Shown here: positions 16,954-24,312 of the stretch, piece after piece
Layout: each line of letters begins with the position of its first letter
Numbering within the stretch: the stretch's first letter is position 1
NCBI RefSeq assembly: GCF_030362935.1
Contig: NZ_JAUCDY010000012.1
Span: 10,518 to 74,517, forward strand
Length of the DNA stretch: 64,000 nucleotides
From: Thiopseudomonas acetoxidans
GTDB taxonomy: Bacteria > Pseudomonadota > Gammaproteobacteria > Pseudomonadales > Pseudomonadaceae
Direction: 5' to 3'
Notes under the pieces: generated by a model
The model's database searches: none
What the model was told of the DNA's origin: nothing
Seen by the model: the letters and a program-made list of their open reading frames with translations, nothing else
Made by a program: the position numbers and the translations under genes

Positions 16954-17346
16954 ATGAGTATGCAGGACCCGTTAGCAGATATGCTGACTCGTATCCGTAA
17001 TGCCCAGATGGCTGAAAAATCTGTTGTAAGCATGCCTTCTTCATCACTAAAAGTTGCAGTAGCTGAAGTGTTGAAGACTGAAGGTTACGTCACAGACTAT
17101 CAGATCAGCGGAGATGCTAAGCCTCTGTTGTCCATCGAATTAAAATATTTCGAAGGCCGTCCGGTTATAGAAGAACTGAAGCGTGTAAGTCGTCCTGGCT
17201 TGCGTCAGTACAAATCCGTTGATCAGTTACCGAAAGTGCGTGCAGGTTTAGGTGTAGCTATTGTCTCTACCAGTAAAGGTGTGATGACAGACAGAGCTGC
17301 GCGAGCTGCAGGTATCGGTGGCGAAGTTCTTTGTAGCGTTTTCTAA
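16954..17346 (+). CDS. rpsH: 30S ribosomal protein S8
   Basis: S8 binds the central domain of 16S rRNA and in E. coli represses spc operon translation. The 130-residue product begins MSMQDPLADMLTRIRNAQMA and ends in GGEVLCSVF with the STSKGVMTDRAAR motif. It is preceded by a 153-base spacer that contains a hairpin, a candidate promoter and two further hairpins, so S8 may head its own transcript. Confidence 0.98.
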   Translation: MSMQDPLADMLTRIRNAQMAEKSVVSMPSSSLKVAVAEVLKTEGYVTDYQISGDAKPLLSIELKYFEGRPVIEELKRVSRPGLRQYKSVDQLPKVRAGLGVAIVSTSKGVMTDRAARAAGIGGEVLCSVF

Positions 17347-17357
17347 GGGGAGTAGGC

Positions 17358-17891
17358 ATGTCAAGAATTGCTAATAACCCCGTTAAACTTCCAGCTGGCG
17401 TTGAGTTCAAACTTAGCGGTCAGGAAGTTTCGGTGAAAGGTGCTAAAGGCACTTTGCAAATGAATTTACATCCAGCAGTGGAAGTTACCCAGGATTCTGG
17501 TGAGCTACGTTTTGCTCCGCGTAATGGCGATCAGCAATCACGTGCTATGGCTGGAACAACGCGCGCACTGATTAACAACATGGTTACTGGTGTTAGCCAA
17601 GGCTTCGAGCGTAAATTACAGCTAGTTGGTGTTGGTTTTCGTGCTCAAGTAACAGGCAAAGTACTCAACCTGTCTTTGGGCTTCTCACACCCAATCGAAT
17701 ATCAATTGCCTGAGGGTGTAACCGCAGAAACACCTAGTGCTACTGATATTTTGATTCGTGGTATTGATAAGCAGGTGTTAGGTCAGGTTGCTGCTGAAAT
17801 CCGCGACTTCCGTCGTCCAGAGCCTTACAAAGGCAAGGGTGTACGCTACGCTGATGAAGAAGTACTTCGTAAAGAAGCTAAGAAGAAATAG
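17358..17891 (+). CDS. rplF: 50S ribosomal protein L6
   Basis: L6 lies near the factor-binding site of the 50S subunit. The 177-residue product has two related domains and the conserved C-terminal RRPEPYKGKGVRYADE motif. It follows rpsH after 11 bases behind an AAGGGGAG ribosome binding site. Confidence 0.98.
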   Translation: MSRIANNPVKLPAGVEFKLSGQEVSVKGAKGTLQMNLHPAVEVTQDSGELRFAPRNGDQQSRAMAGTTRALINNMVTGVSQGFERKLQLVGVGFRAQVTGKVLNLSLGFSHPIEYQLPEGVTAETPSATDILIRGIDKQVLGQVAAEIRDFRRPEPYKGKGVRYADEEVLRKEAKKK

Positions 17892-17902
17892 GGCCAAGCA
17901 AA

Positions 17903-18253
17903 ATGAACGATAAAAAAGTTTCAAGAATACGTCGCGCTCGTAAAGCACGTTTAAAAATGCGCGAGCTCGAAGTAGTTCGCCTTTGCGTGCACCGTTCTTC
18001 GCAGCATATTTATGCGCAAGTCATCTCAGCAGATGGACAAAAGGTGCTAGCAAGCGCGTCAACTTTAGATAAACAGTTGCGTGAACAAGCTACTGGAAAT
18101 ATCGAAGCAGCCAAAAAAGTGGGTCAGCTTATTGCTGAGCGTGCTAAAGCTGCGGGCATAAGCCAGGTTGCTTTTGACCGTTCTGGATTTAAGTACCATG
18201 GCCGTGTGCAAGCACTGGCTGATGCTGCTCGTGAAGGCGGGCTGGAGTTCTAA
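17903..18253 (+). CDS. rplR: 50S ribosomal protein L18
   Basis: L18 binds 5S rRNA with L5 and attaches it to the 50S subunit. The 116-residue product has a basic N-terminus (KVSRIRRARKARLKMRE), the VHRSSQHIYAQVI core and ends in YHGRVQALADAAREGGLEF. It sits between rplF and rpsE. Confidence 0.98.
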   Translation: MNDKKVSRIRRARKARLKMRELEVVRLCVHRSSQHIYAQVISADGQKVLASASTLDKQLREQATGNIEAAKKVGQLIAERAKAAGISQVAFDRSGFKYHGRVQALADAAREGGLEF

Positions 18254-18256
18254 TTT

Positions 18257-18778
18257 ATGTCAAATCACGAGCAAAGACGCGATAAGCGTGATGAAAGTCG
18301 CGATGAAGGCTACATTGAGAAATTAGTCCAAGTAAATCGTGTAGCTAAAACAGTTAAAGGTGGTCGTATCTTCACCTTTACCGCACTGACTGTAGTTGGT
18401 GATGGTAATGGACGTGTTGGTTATGGCCGTGGCAAGTCCCGCGAAGTACCAGCTGCTATTCAAAAAGCAATGGAAGCAGCGCGCCGCAATATGATTCAAG
18501 TTGAATTGGACGGCACCACACTGCAGTACCCAATCAGAGCAAACCATGGTGCATCGAATATATACATGCAGCCTGCTTCTGAAGGTACGGGTGTAATTGC
18601 TGGCGGCGCTATGCGCGCAGTGTTGGAAGTTGCTGGAGTGCAGAACGTATTAGCCAAGTGCTATGGTTCTACTAACCCAGTTAACGTTGTTCAAGCGACC
18701 TTTAAAGGTCTGAAGAACATGCAATCCCCTGCTGCAATTGCTGCTAAGCGTGGCAAAAGTGTCGAGGAGATTCTTTAA
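18257..18778 (+). CDS. rpsE: 30S ribosomal protein S5
   Basis: S5 is near the decoding site and mRNA entry. The 173-residue product has an acidic, charged N-terminal tail followed by the double-stranded RNA-binding motif with VNRVAKTVKGGRIFTFTA and the glycine-rich VVGDGNGRVGYGRGK loop. It begins three bases after the rplR stop. Confidence 0.98.
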   Translation: MSNHEQRRDKRDESRDEGYIEKLVQVNRVAKTVKGGRIFTFTALTVVGDGNGRVGYGRGKSREVPAAIQKAMEAARRNMIQVELDGTTLQYPIRANHGASNIYMQPASEGTGVIAGGAMRAVLEVAGVQNVLAKCYGSTNPVNVVQATFKGLKNMQSPAAIAAKRGKSVEEIL

Positions 18779-18780
18779 CC

Positions 18781-18963
18781 ATGTCGCAAGCTAAAATTAA
18801 AGTGACTCAAGTCAAGAGCACTAATGGGCGTATACAAAGCCATAAAGCCTGTGTGCGCGGCTTAGGCCTGCGTCGTATTAATCACACCGTTGAGGTTCTG
18901 GATACCCCGGAAAATCGCGGCATGATCAATAAGGCTTACTACTTACTCCGTGTGGAGGGCTAA
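18781..18963 (+). CDS. rpmD: 50S ribosomal protein L30
   Basis: L30 is a small 50S protein absent from some bacteria but present in Pseudomonas. The 60-residue product contains KVTQVKSTNGRIQSHKACVRGLGLRRINHTVEV. It starts two bases after the rpsE stop and three bases before rplO. Confidence 0.97.
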   Translation: MSQAKIKVTQVKSTNGRIQSHKACVRGLGLRRINHTVEVLDTPENRGMINKAYYLLRVEG

Positions 18964-18966
18964 ATC

Positions 18967-19401
18967 ATGCAATTAAACGATTTACGTTCAGCACCAGGTT
19001 CGCGTCCAAGCAAAACACGCTTGGGTCGTGGTATTGGTAGCGGTTCAGGCAAAACTGCAGGTCGTGGTCACAAAGGTTTGAGTTCACGTTCTGGCGGTAA
19101 AGTTGCGCCAGGTTTCGAGGGTGGTCAACAGCCTTTGTACCGTCGTTTGCCAAAGTTTGGTTTTACTTCATTGAAATCCTTAAGTCGCGCTGAAGTTCGT
19201 ACTTCAGAGTTGGCTAAAGTGGATGGTGATTTAGTAACGCTGCTTACTTTGAAAGAAGCAAACGTTATTGGCTTAAATGTCAAAAGCGTAAAAGTAATGC
19301 TATCCGGCGAAGTTGGCCGTGCTGTCACCCTTAAGGGTGTTGCAGCTACCAAAGGCGCTCGCGAAGCTATCATCGCAGCTGGCGGAAAAGTCGAGGAATA
19401 A
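18967..19401 (+). CDS. rplO: 50S ribosomal protein L15
   Basis: L15 is a late-assembly 50S protein. The 144-residue product has the glycine-rich N-terminus (GRGIGSGSGKTAGRGHKG) and FEGGQQPLYRRLPKFGF. Its stop codon is directly followed by the secY start with no gap, implying coupled translation. Confidence 0.98.
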   Translation: MQLNDLRSAPGSRPSKTRLGRGIGSGSGKTAGRGHKGLSSRSGGKVAPGFEGGQQPLYRRLPKFGFTSLKSLSRAEVRTSELAKVDGDLVTLLTLKEANVIGLNVKSVKVMLSGEVGRAVTLKGVAATKGAREAIIAAGGKVEE

Positions 19402-20733
19402 ATGGCAAAGCAAGGTTCTCTCCCTGCATTAGGCGGTGCTGGTTTGTCCGAGCTCTGGGCACGCTTGCGCTTCTTAATCTTAGCAATCATCGTTTATCGT
19501 ATTGGCGCACATATTCCTGTGCCCGGTATTAACCCAGATCGCTTAGCAGATTTGTTTAGACAGAATGAGGGAACCATACTCAGCCTGTTCAACATGTTTT
19601 CTGGTGGTGCACTGGAGCGCATGAGTATTTTTGCATTAGGTATTATGCCGTATATTTCGGCTTCTATTATCATGCAGCTCATGACCGCGGTCAGCCCACA
19701 GCTAGCTCAGTTGAAAAAAGAAGGCGAAGCCGGTCGACGTAAAATCAGCAAGTACACCCGTTACGGCACCTTGGTGCTGTCATTGGTGCAGGCTTTTGGC
19801 ATGTCGATGGGCTTAGCGAGTCAAGGAGTTGCCTTTAACACCGCCTTTAACTTCTATTTCATTGCTATCACTACTTTTGTAGCTGGAGCAATGTTCTTGA
19901 TGTGGTTAGGTGAGCAAATTACAGAGCGTGGTATCGGTAACGGCATTTCAATGCTTATTTTTGCCGGTATTGTCGCGGGCTTACCAGGTGCTATAGGTCA
20001 GTCATTCGAGTCCGCGCGTCAAGGTGATATTAATATTATCGCTCTGATTGTTGTGGCTTTAATCGCTGTTGCCATTATTGGTTTTGTGGTCTTTATTGAG
20101 CGTGGTCAGCGCCGTATTACGGTGAACTACGCTAAGCGTCAGCAGGGACGTAAAGTTTTTGCCGCACAGCAAAGCCACTTGCCCTTGAAGGTCAACATGG
20201 CGGGCGTAATTCCTGCAATTTTTGCTAGTAGTATCTTGCTGTTCCCAGCGTCATTAGGGCAATGGTTTGGTCAGTCAGAAAGCATGGGCTGGCTGTCGGA
20301 TATTTCTCAGTCTTTAGCTCCCGGGCAGCCGTTAAACATTATTTTGTTTAGTGCGGGTATTATTTTCTTCTGTTTCTTCTATACAGCGTTGATGTTTAAC
20401 CCTAAGGAAGTCGCAGAGAATTTGAAGAAGTCCGGTGCTTTTATTCCCGGAATTCGTCCCGGTGATCAATCAGCACGTTATATCGATGGTGTTCTTACAC
20501 GCTTAACAGTGTTCGGTTCGCTGTATATGACTGCAGTTTGCTTGTTACCACAATTCTTAGTGGTTGCGGCAAATGTTCCTTTTTATCTTGGTGGGACATC
20601 GTTATTGATCGTGGTAGTGGTTGTCATGGACTTTATGGCTCAAGTACAATCGCACCTCGTTTCTAACCAGTACGAATCCCTAATGAAAAAATCAAACCTT
20701 AAAGGCTATGGCAGCAGTGGTATGATGCGCTAG
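19402..20733 (+). CDS. secY: protein translocase subunit SecY
   Basis: SecY is the channel of the Sec translocon, used by exported and membrane proteins, including the many signal-peptide proteins in this window. The 443-residue product shows about ten hydrophobic segments, the FNMFSGGALERMSIFALGIMPYISASIIMQL region and the cytoplasmic loop with KEVAENLKKSGAFIPGIRPG. Length is normal. It abuts rplO and is followed by rpmJ after 23 bases. Confidence 0.98.
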   Translation: MAKQGSLPALGGAGLSELWARLRFLILAIIVYRIGAHIPVPGINPDRLADLFRQNEGTILSLFNMFSGGALERMSIFALGIMPYISASIIMQLMTAVSPQLAQLKKEGEAGRRKISKYTRYGTLVLSLVQAFGMSMGLASQGVAFNTAFNFYFIAITTFVAGAMFLMWLGEQITERGIGNGISMLIFAGIVAGLPGAIGQSFESARQGDINIIALIVVALIAVAIIGFVVFIERGQRRITVNYAKRQQGRKVFAAQQSHLPLKVNMAGVIPAIFASSILLFPASLGQWFGQSESMGWLSDISQSLAPGQPLNIILFSAGIIFFCFFYTALMFNPKEVAENLKKSGAFIPGIRPGDQSARYIDGVLTRLTVFGSLYMTAVCLLPQFLVVAANVPFYLGGTSLLIVVVVVMDFMAQVQSHLVSNQYESLMKKSNLKGYGSSGMMR

Positions 20734-20756
20734 CCCTTAAGGCTTAGGAGTGTGTG

Positions 20757-20873
20757 ATGAAAGTTCGTGCATCGGTTAAAAAACTTTGCCGTAATTGCAA
20801 AATCATTCGTCGTGAAGGTGTTATTCGAGTGATTTGTAAGGCAGAGCCACGTCACAAGCAGCGCCAAGGCTAA
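20757..20873 (+). CDS. rpmJ: 50S ribosomal protein L36, zinc-binding form
   Basis: L36 is the smallest 50S protein. These 38 residues, MKVRASVKKLCRNCKIIRRE and onward to KAEPRHKQRQG, include the zinc ligands C11, C14, C27 and H33, so this is the zinc-binding type. It follows secY with a TAGGAG ribosome binding site and is the last gene before the alpha-operon leader. A zinc-free paralogue used in zinc shortage, if any, lies elsewhere. Confidence 0.97.
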   Translation: MKVRASVKKLCRNCKIIRREGVIRVICKAEPRHKQRQG

Positions 20874-20891
20874 TTGTGTTGTGTTTATTGC

Positions 20892-20920
20892 TTGCTAGCT
20901 AGTGCGCTAGTGAGTGTAAT
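20892..20920 (+). promoter_or_regulatory. candidate alpha-operon promoter
   Basis: TTGCTA and TGTAAT are spaced by 17 bases. The expected start of transcription falls within a base or two of the first arm of the hairpin described next. Confidence 0.4.
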
Positions 20921-20926
20921 GTAATT

Positions 20927-20977
20927 ACAGCTATATAACTTGTATTCGTTCTTGGCTTCCAGGGTACAAGTAGCTGT
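20927..20977 (+). promoter_or_regulatory. hairpin leader upstream of rpsM, possible S4-responsive element
   Basis: ACAGCT (20927-20932) and ACTTGTA (20938-20944) pair with TACAAGT (20965-20971) and AGCTGT (20972-20977), leaving a five-base bulge ATATA on the left. The 20-base loop can form a further small TGG/CCA stem. It ends a few bases before the GGAG site of rpsM. In E. coli, S4 represses the alpha operon through a pseudoknot at this place; similarity of fold is not shown here. Confidence 0.4.
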
Positions 20978-20995
20978 CAAATGGAGTTAGATTGA

Positions 20996-21352
20996 ATGGC
21001 CCGTATTGCAGGCGTTAACATTCCAGATAACAAGCATGCTGTTATCTCGCTGACCTATATTTACGGTATAGGGCGCCCCTCTGCACAGAAATTGTGTGCG
21101 GCGACTGGTGTAAATCCAGCAGCAAAAATCCAAGACCTGACTGAAGATCAGATCGAACAGTTGCGCGTAGAAGTTGCCAAGTTAACTACTGAAGGTGACC
21201 TACGTCGTGAAGTCAGCATGAACATTAAGCGCTTGATGGACCTAGGTTGCTTCCGCGGCCTGCGTCACCGTCGTAGCTTACCTGTTCGTGGTCAACGCAC
21301 TAAAACCAACGCTCGTACCCGTAAAGGTCCGCGCAAGCCGATCCGCAGATAA
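20996..21352 (+). CDS. rpsM: 30S ribosomal protein S13
   Basis: S13 is a 30S head protein that contacts the P-site tRNA and the 50S subunit. The 118-residue product begins MARIAGVNIPDNKHAVISLTYIYGIG and ends in a basic tail with GQRTKTNARTRKGPRKPIRR. It is the first gene of the alpha operon, with an ATG start and GGAG ten bases upstream. Confidence 0.98.
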   Translation: MARIAGVNIPDNKHAVISLTYIYGIGRPSAQKLCAATGVNPAAKIQDLTEDQIEQLRVEVAKLTTEGDLRREVSMNIKRLMDLGCFRGLRHRRSLPVRGQRTKTNARTRKGPRKPIRR

Positions 21353-21382
21353 TAGCATTGGTTTAAGAATAGGAATTTGATT

Positions 21383-21772
21383 ATGGCTAAAGCAGCTGCT
21401 CGTCCTCGTAAGAAGGTCAAAAAGACCGTGGTTGATGGCATCGCCCATATCCACGCCTCTTTTAATAATACAATTGTTACAATCACAGACCGTCAGGGTA
21501 ATGCTCTATCATGGGCAACTTCAGGTGGTTCAGGTTTCCGCGGTTCTCGTAAGAGTACACCTTTTGCTGCACAGGTTGCAGCAGAGCGTGCAGGCCAAGC
21601 GGCACTTGAATACGGTCTGAAAAATCTTGAAGTCAACGTTAAGGGTCCAGGTCCAGGCCGTGAGTCTGCCGTACGTGCTCTTAATGGTTGTGGCTATAAA
21701 ATATCCAGCATCACAGACGTGACGCCAATCCCTCATAATGGTTGTCGTCCGCCGAAGAAGCGTCGCGTGTAA
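21383..21772 (+). CDS. rpsK: 30S ribosomal protein S11
   Basis: S11 lies on the 30S platform near the E site. I choose the ATG that gives 129 residues starting MAKAAARPRKKVKKTVVDGIAHIHASFNN, which matches the usual Pseudomonas N-terminus; an ATT two codons upstream is not needed. The glycine-rich GPGPGRESAVRALNGCGYKI and the C-terminal PHNGCRPPKKRRV are conserved. Confidence 0.97.
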   Translation: MAKAAARPRKKVKKTVVDGIAHIHASFNNTIVTITDRQGNALSWATSGGSGFRGSRKSTPFAAQVAAERAGQAALEYGLKNLEVNVKGPGPGRESAVRALNGCGYKISSITDVTPIPHNGCRPPKKRRV

Positions 21773-21787
21773 AGGAGACGGTTAAAA

Positions 21788-22408
21788 ATGGCACGTTATA
21801 TTGGTCCAAAATGCAAACTGTCCCGTCGTGAAGGCACAGATCTTTTCTTAAAGAGCGGCTCACGCGCGATTGAATCTAAATGTAATCTTGAAGCTGCACC
21901 TGGTCAGCATGGTCAGCGTCGCAGTCGTTTATCTGAGTACGGTACTCAGTTGCGCGAAAAGCAAAAAGTTCGTCGTATCTACGGTGTTTTAGAGCGTCAG
22001 TTTGCTAACTACTACACTGAAGCTGCACGTCGTAAAGGTTCAACGGGTGAAAACCTGCTGCAACTTTTAGAGTGCCGCTTGGATAACGTTGTATACCGTA
22101 TGGGTTTTGGTGCAACTCGTGCTGAATCTCGTCAGTTGGTATCGCACAAAGCGATCAGTATCAATGGTAAGACGGTAAACATTCCTTCTTATCAGGTACA
22201 GCCAGGTGATGTGATTGCGGTTCGTGAAAAATCCAAAAATCAATTACGTATCGCCCAGGCGCTTGAGTTATGCACTCAACGTGGCCGTGTAGAGTGGGTT
22301 GATGTTGATGCAGAGAAAAAGTCTGGCGTGTTCAAGAATATTCCTGAGCGCACTGATCTGTCTGCAGACATTAATGAGAGCCTGATCGTCGAGCTCTACT
22401 CTAAGTAA
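21788..22408 (+). CDS. rpsD: 30S ribosomal protein S4
   Basis: S4 starts 30S assembly at the 5' domain of 16S rRNA and is the E. coli alpha-operon repressor. The 206-residue product has MARYIGPKCKLSRREGTDLF, the S4 RNA-binding domain near residues 96-160 (CRLDNVVYRMGFGATRAESRQLV) and no N-terminal zinc-cysteine cluster. It sits between rpsK and rpoA. Confidence 0.98.
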   Translation: MARYIGPKCKLSRREGTDLFLKSGSRAIESKCNLEAAPGQHGQRRSRLSEYGTQLREKQKVRRIYGVLERQFANYYTEAARRKGSTGENLLQLLECRLDNVVYRMGFGATRAESRQLVSHKAISINGKTVNIPSYQVQPGDVIAVREKSKNQLRIAQALELCTQRGRVEWVDVDAEKKSGVFKNIPERTDLSADINESLIVELYSK

Positions 22409-22430
22409 GGGCAAGAAAATAGGTGAATCC

Positions 22431-23432
22431 ATGCAGATTTCGGTAAATGAGTTTCTAACTCCTCGTCAAATTGTTGTTGACTCGATCAGCCCAACGCGTT
22501 CTAAGATTACCTTAGAGCCGCTAGAGCGTGGCTTCGGTCATACTCTAGGTAATGCACTGAGACGTATCCTTTTGTCTTCAATGCCTGGTTGCGCTGTTGT
22601 TGAAGTTGAGATCGACGGTGTGGAACATGAATACAGCGCCATTGAAGGTGTGCAGGAAGATGTGATTGAAATCCTGCTTAACCTCAAAGGCTTGGCTGTA
22701 ATAATGCACGGTCGTGATGAGGTTACACTTAGCTTAAGCAAAAAAGGGCCGGGCGTAGTTACTGCAGCCGATATTCAGCTGGATCATGATGTGGAAATCG
22801 TTAATGGCGACCACGTTATTGCCAATCTGGCTGAGAAAGGTGCGCTAAATATGAAGCTACGAATTGTTCGTGGTCGTGGTTATGAGCCAGCTGATACCCG
22901 CTTTGCGGATGTTGACGAGTCTCGTAGCATTGGTCGCTTGCAGTTGGATGCTTCTTTCAGCCCAGTTCGCCGCGTAGCTTATGTAGTGGAGAATGCTCGG
23001 GTTGAGCAGCGTACCGACCTTGACAAGTTAGTTATTGAATTAGAAACCAATGGTACCTTGGATCCTGAAGAAGCAATTCGCCGCTGTGCAACAATTATGC
23101 AGCATCAGTTGGCTGCTTTTGTTGACTTACAGGCTGAGGTTGAGCAGGTTGAAGAGCAGCCCGAAGACGAAGTCGATCCGGTATTACTCAGACCAGTTGA
23201 TGATCTTGAGCTAACGGTTCGTTCGGCTAACTGCTTGAAAGCTGAAAGCATCTATTACATTGGTGACCTGATTCAGCGTACTGAGGTTGAGTTACTTAAA
23301 ACACCTAACCTAGGTAAAAAGTCTTTAACTGAAATTAAAGACGTACTAGCTCAACGCGGTCTATCACTCGGTATGCGCCTAGATAACTGGCCGCCGGCAA
23401 GTTTGAAGAAGGATGATAAGGCGACTGCCTAA
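22431..23432 (+). CDS. rpoA: RNA polymerase subunit alpha
   Basis: The alpha subunit dimerises to nucleate RNA polymerase assembly and contacts UP elements and activators through its C-terminal domain. The 333-residue product has the dimer domain with LEPLERGFGHTLGNALRRILLSSMPGCAV, an acidic linker rich in E and D near residues 235-250, and the alpha-CTD with LTVRSANCLKAESIYYIGDL. Length is standard for Pseudomonas. Confidence 0.98.
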   Translation: MQISVNEFLTPRQIVVDSISPTRSKITLEPLERGFGHTLGNALRRILLSSMPGCAVVEVEIDGVEHEYSAIEGVQEDVIEILLNLKGLAVIMHGRDEVTLSLSKKGPGVVTAADIQLDHDVEIVNGDHVIANLAEKGALNMKLRIVRGRGYEPADTRFADVDESRSIGRLQLDASFSPVRRVAYVVENARVEQRTDLDKLVIELETNGTLDPEEAIRRCATIMQHQLAAFVDLQAEVEQVEEQPEDEVDPVLLRPVDDLELTVRSANCLKAESIYYIGDLIQRTEVELLKTPNLGKKSLTEIKDVLAQRGLSLGMRLDNWPPASLKKDDKATA

Positions 23433-23476
23433 TCATTATAGTCACCGAACTAGAGTGTTTGGTAAGGAATTAAATC

Positions 23477-23863
23477 ATGCGTCATCGTAAAAGTGGCCGT
23501 CAACTGAGCCGTACAAGCGCCCACCGCAAGGCCATGTTTCAAAACATGGCTGTGTCGCTGTTCGAGCATGAACTGATTAAAACTACATTGCCTAAAGCTA
23601 AAGAACTGCGTCGTGTTGCAGAGCCGCTAATTACTTTAGCCAAGGTTGATAGTGTTGCTAACCGTCGTTTAGCTTTTGCCCGCACACGCTCGAAAGAAGC
23701 AGTTGGTAAATTGTTTAATGACCTTGGCAAGCGTTATGCTGAGCGTCCAGGTGGTTATGTGCGTATTCTAAAGTGCGGCTTCCGTGCTGGTGATAACGCG
23801 CCTATGGCTTATGTTGAGTTAGTCGACCGTCCAATTGCTGGCGAAGTCGTTGCTGACGATTAA
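23477..23863 (+). CDS. rplQ: 50S ribosomal protein L17
   Basis: L17 lies near the tunnel exit. The 128-residue product begins MRHRKSGRQLSRTSAHRKAMFQNMA and has the usual EPLITLAK and RPGGYVRILKCGFRAGDNAPMAYVEL motifs. It is the final gene of the alpha operon and is followed by a strong terminator. Confidence 0.98.
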   Translation: MRHRKSGRQLSRTSAHRKAMFQNMAVSLFEHELIKTTLPKAKELRRVAEPLITLAKVDSVANRRLAFARTRSKEAVGKLFNDLGKRYAERPGGYVRILKCGFRAGDNAPMAYVELVDRPIAGEVVADD

Positions 23864-23880
23864 TAAGTTATAGCGTTATA

Positions 23881-23910
23881 AAAAACCGAGCTTTTTAGCT
23901 CGGTTTTTTT
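23881..23910 (+). terminator. intrinsic terminator of the alpha operon
   Basis: A perfect twelve-pair stem AAAAACCGAGCT/AGCTCGGTTTTT with a TTTT loop, ending in seven T. It closes the long ribosomal protein cluster, and its A/T arms would also work in reverse. Confidence 0.95.
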
Positions 23911-24312
23911 ATGTCCAAAATTTATAGCCTGGATGACGGGTTCATCTTTGGTCGTATGCTGATTGCGTAATTGCGATGCGCAAGACAAAGTAATAGTTGT
24001 TATTAATTTGCATGAACCTTATACAAGCTATTGATATATATAGGCTTTCATGGTTTGGTCTATGGGCTTAATATAAGAGAAATACGTGCGTGTGGCACTT
24101 TTGTATTGGCTTTGTTTAACGATTTGGTGACTTTGTAGTCGGTTTTTTTTGTGGCAGGCTAAGTACAGCTTTAGAAAAGACAGTTCAGGGATAGGCCGAT
24201 AACAACAGAGACGAGCAGGCAACTGCTTGTTTATCGGCAAAAAAAAGCAATGTTGTTTTGTTTGGCTTTTTTAAAATATAGCTTTAATAATTATAATTAA
24301 CACTGGAGCGGC
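23911..24312. other. non-coding gap between the alpha operon and the DUF1302 gene
   Basis: About 400 AT-rich bases with no convincing gene. A short minus-strand frame in it lacks a good start and ribosome binding site. The only strong structure is a two-part hairpin at 24195-24238. No clear promoter for the DUF1302 gene could be picked, although the last 50 bases are very AT-rich. Confidence 0.6.
24195..24238 (+). promoter_or_regulatory. nested hairpin with GCAA tetraloop upstream of the DUF1302 gene
   Basis: GCCGATAA (24195-24202) pairs perfectly with TTATCGGC (24231-24238). Inside, AGCAG and CTGCT pair around a GCAA loop. An A-rich run follows. It could be a 5' leader element or an old terminator; there is no protein evidence either way. 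Confidence 0.35.

Noticed and set aside
24028..24240. A 70-codon minus-strand frame in the gap after rplQ
   Set aside because: It would need a TTG start, has no ribosome binding site, overlaps the nested hairpin and shows no family resemblance.
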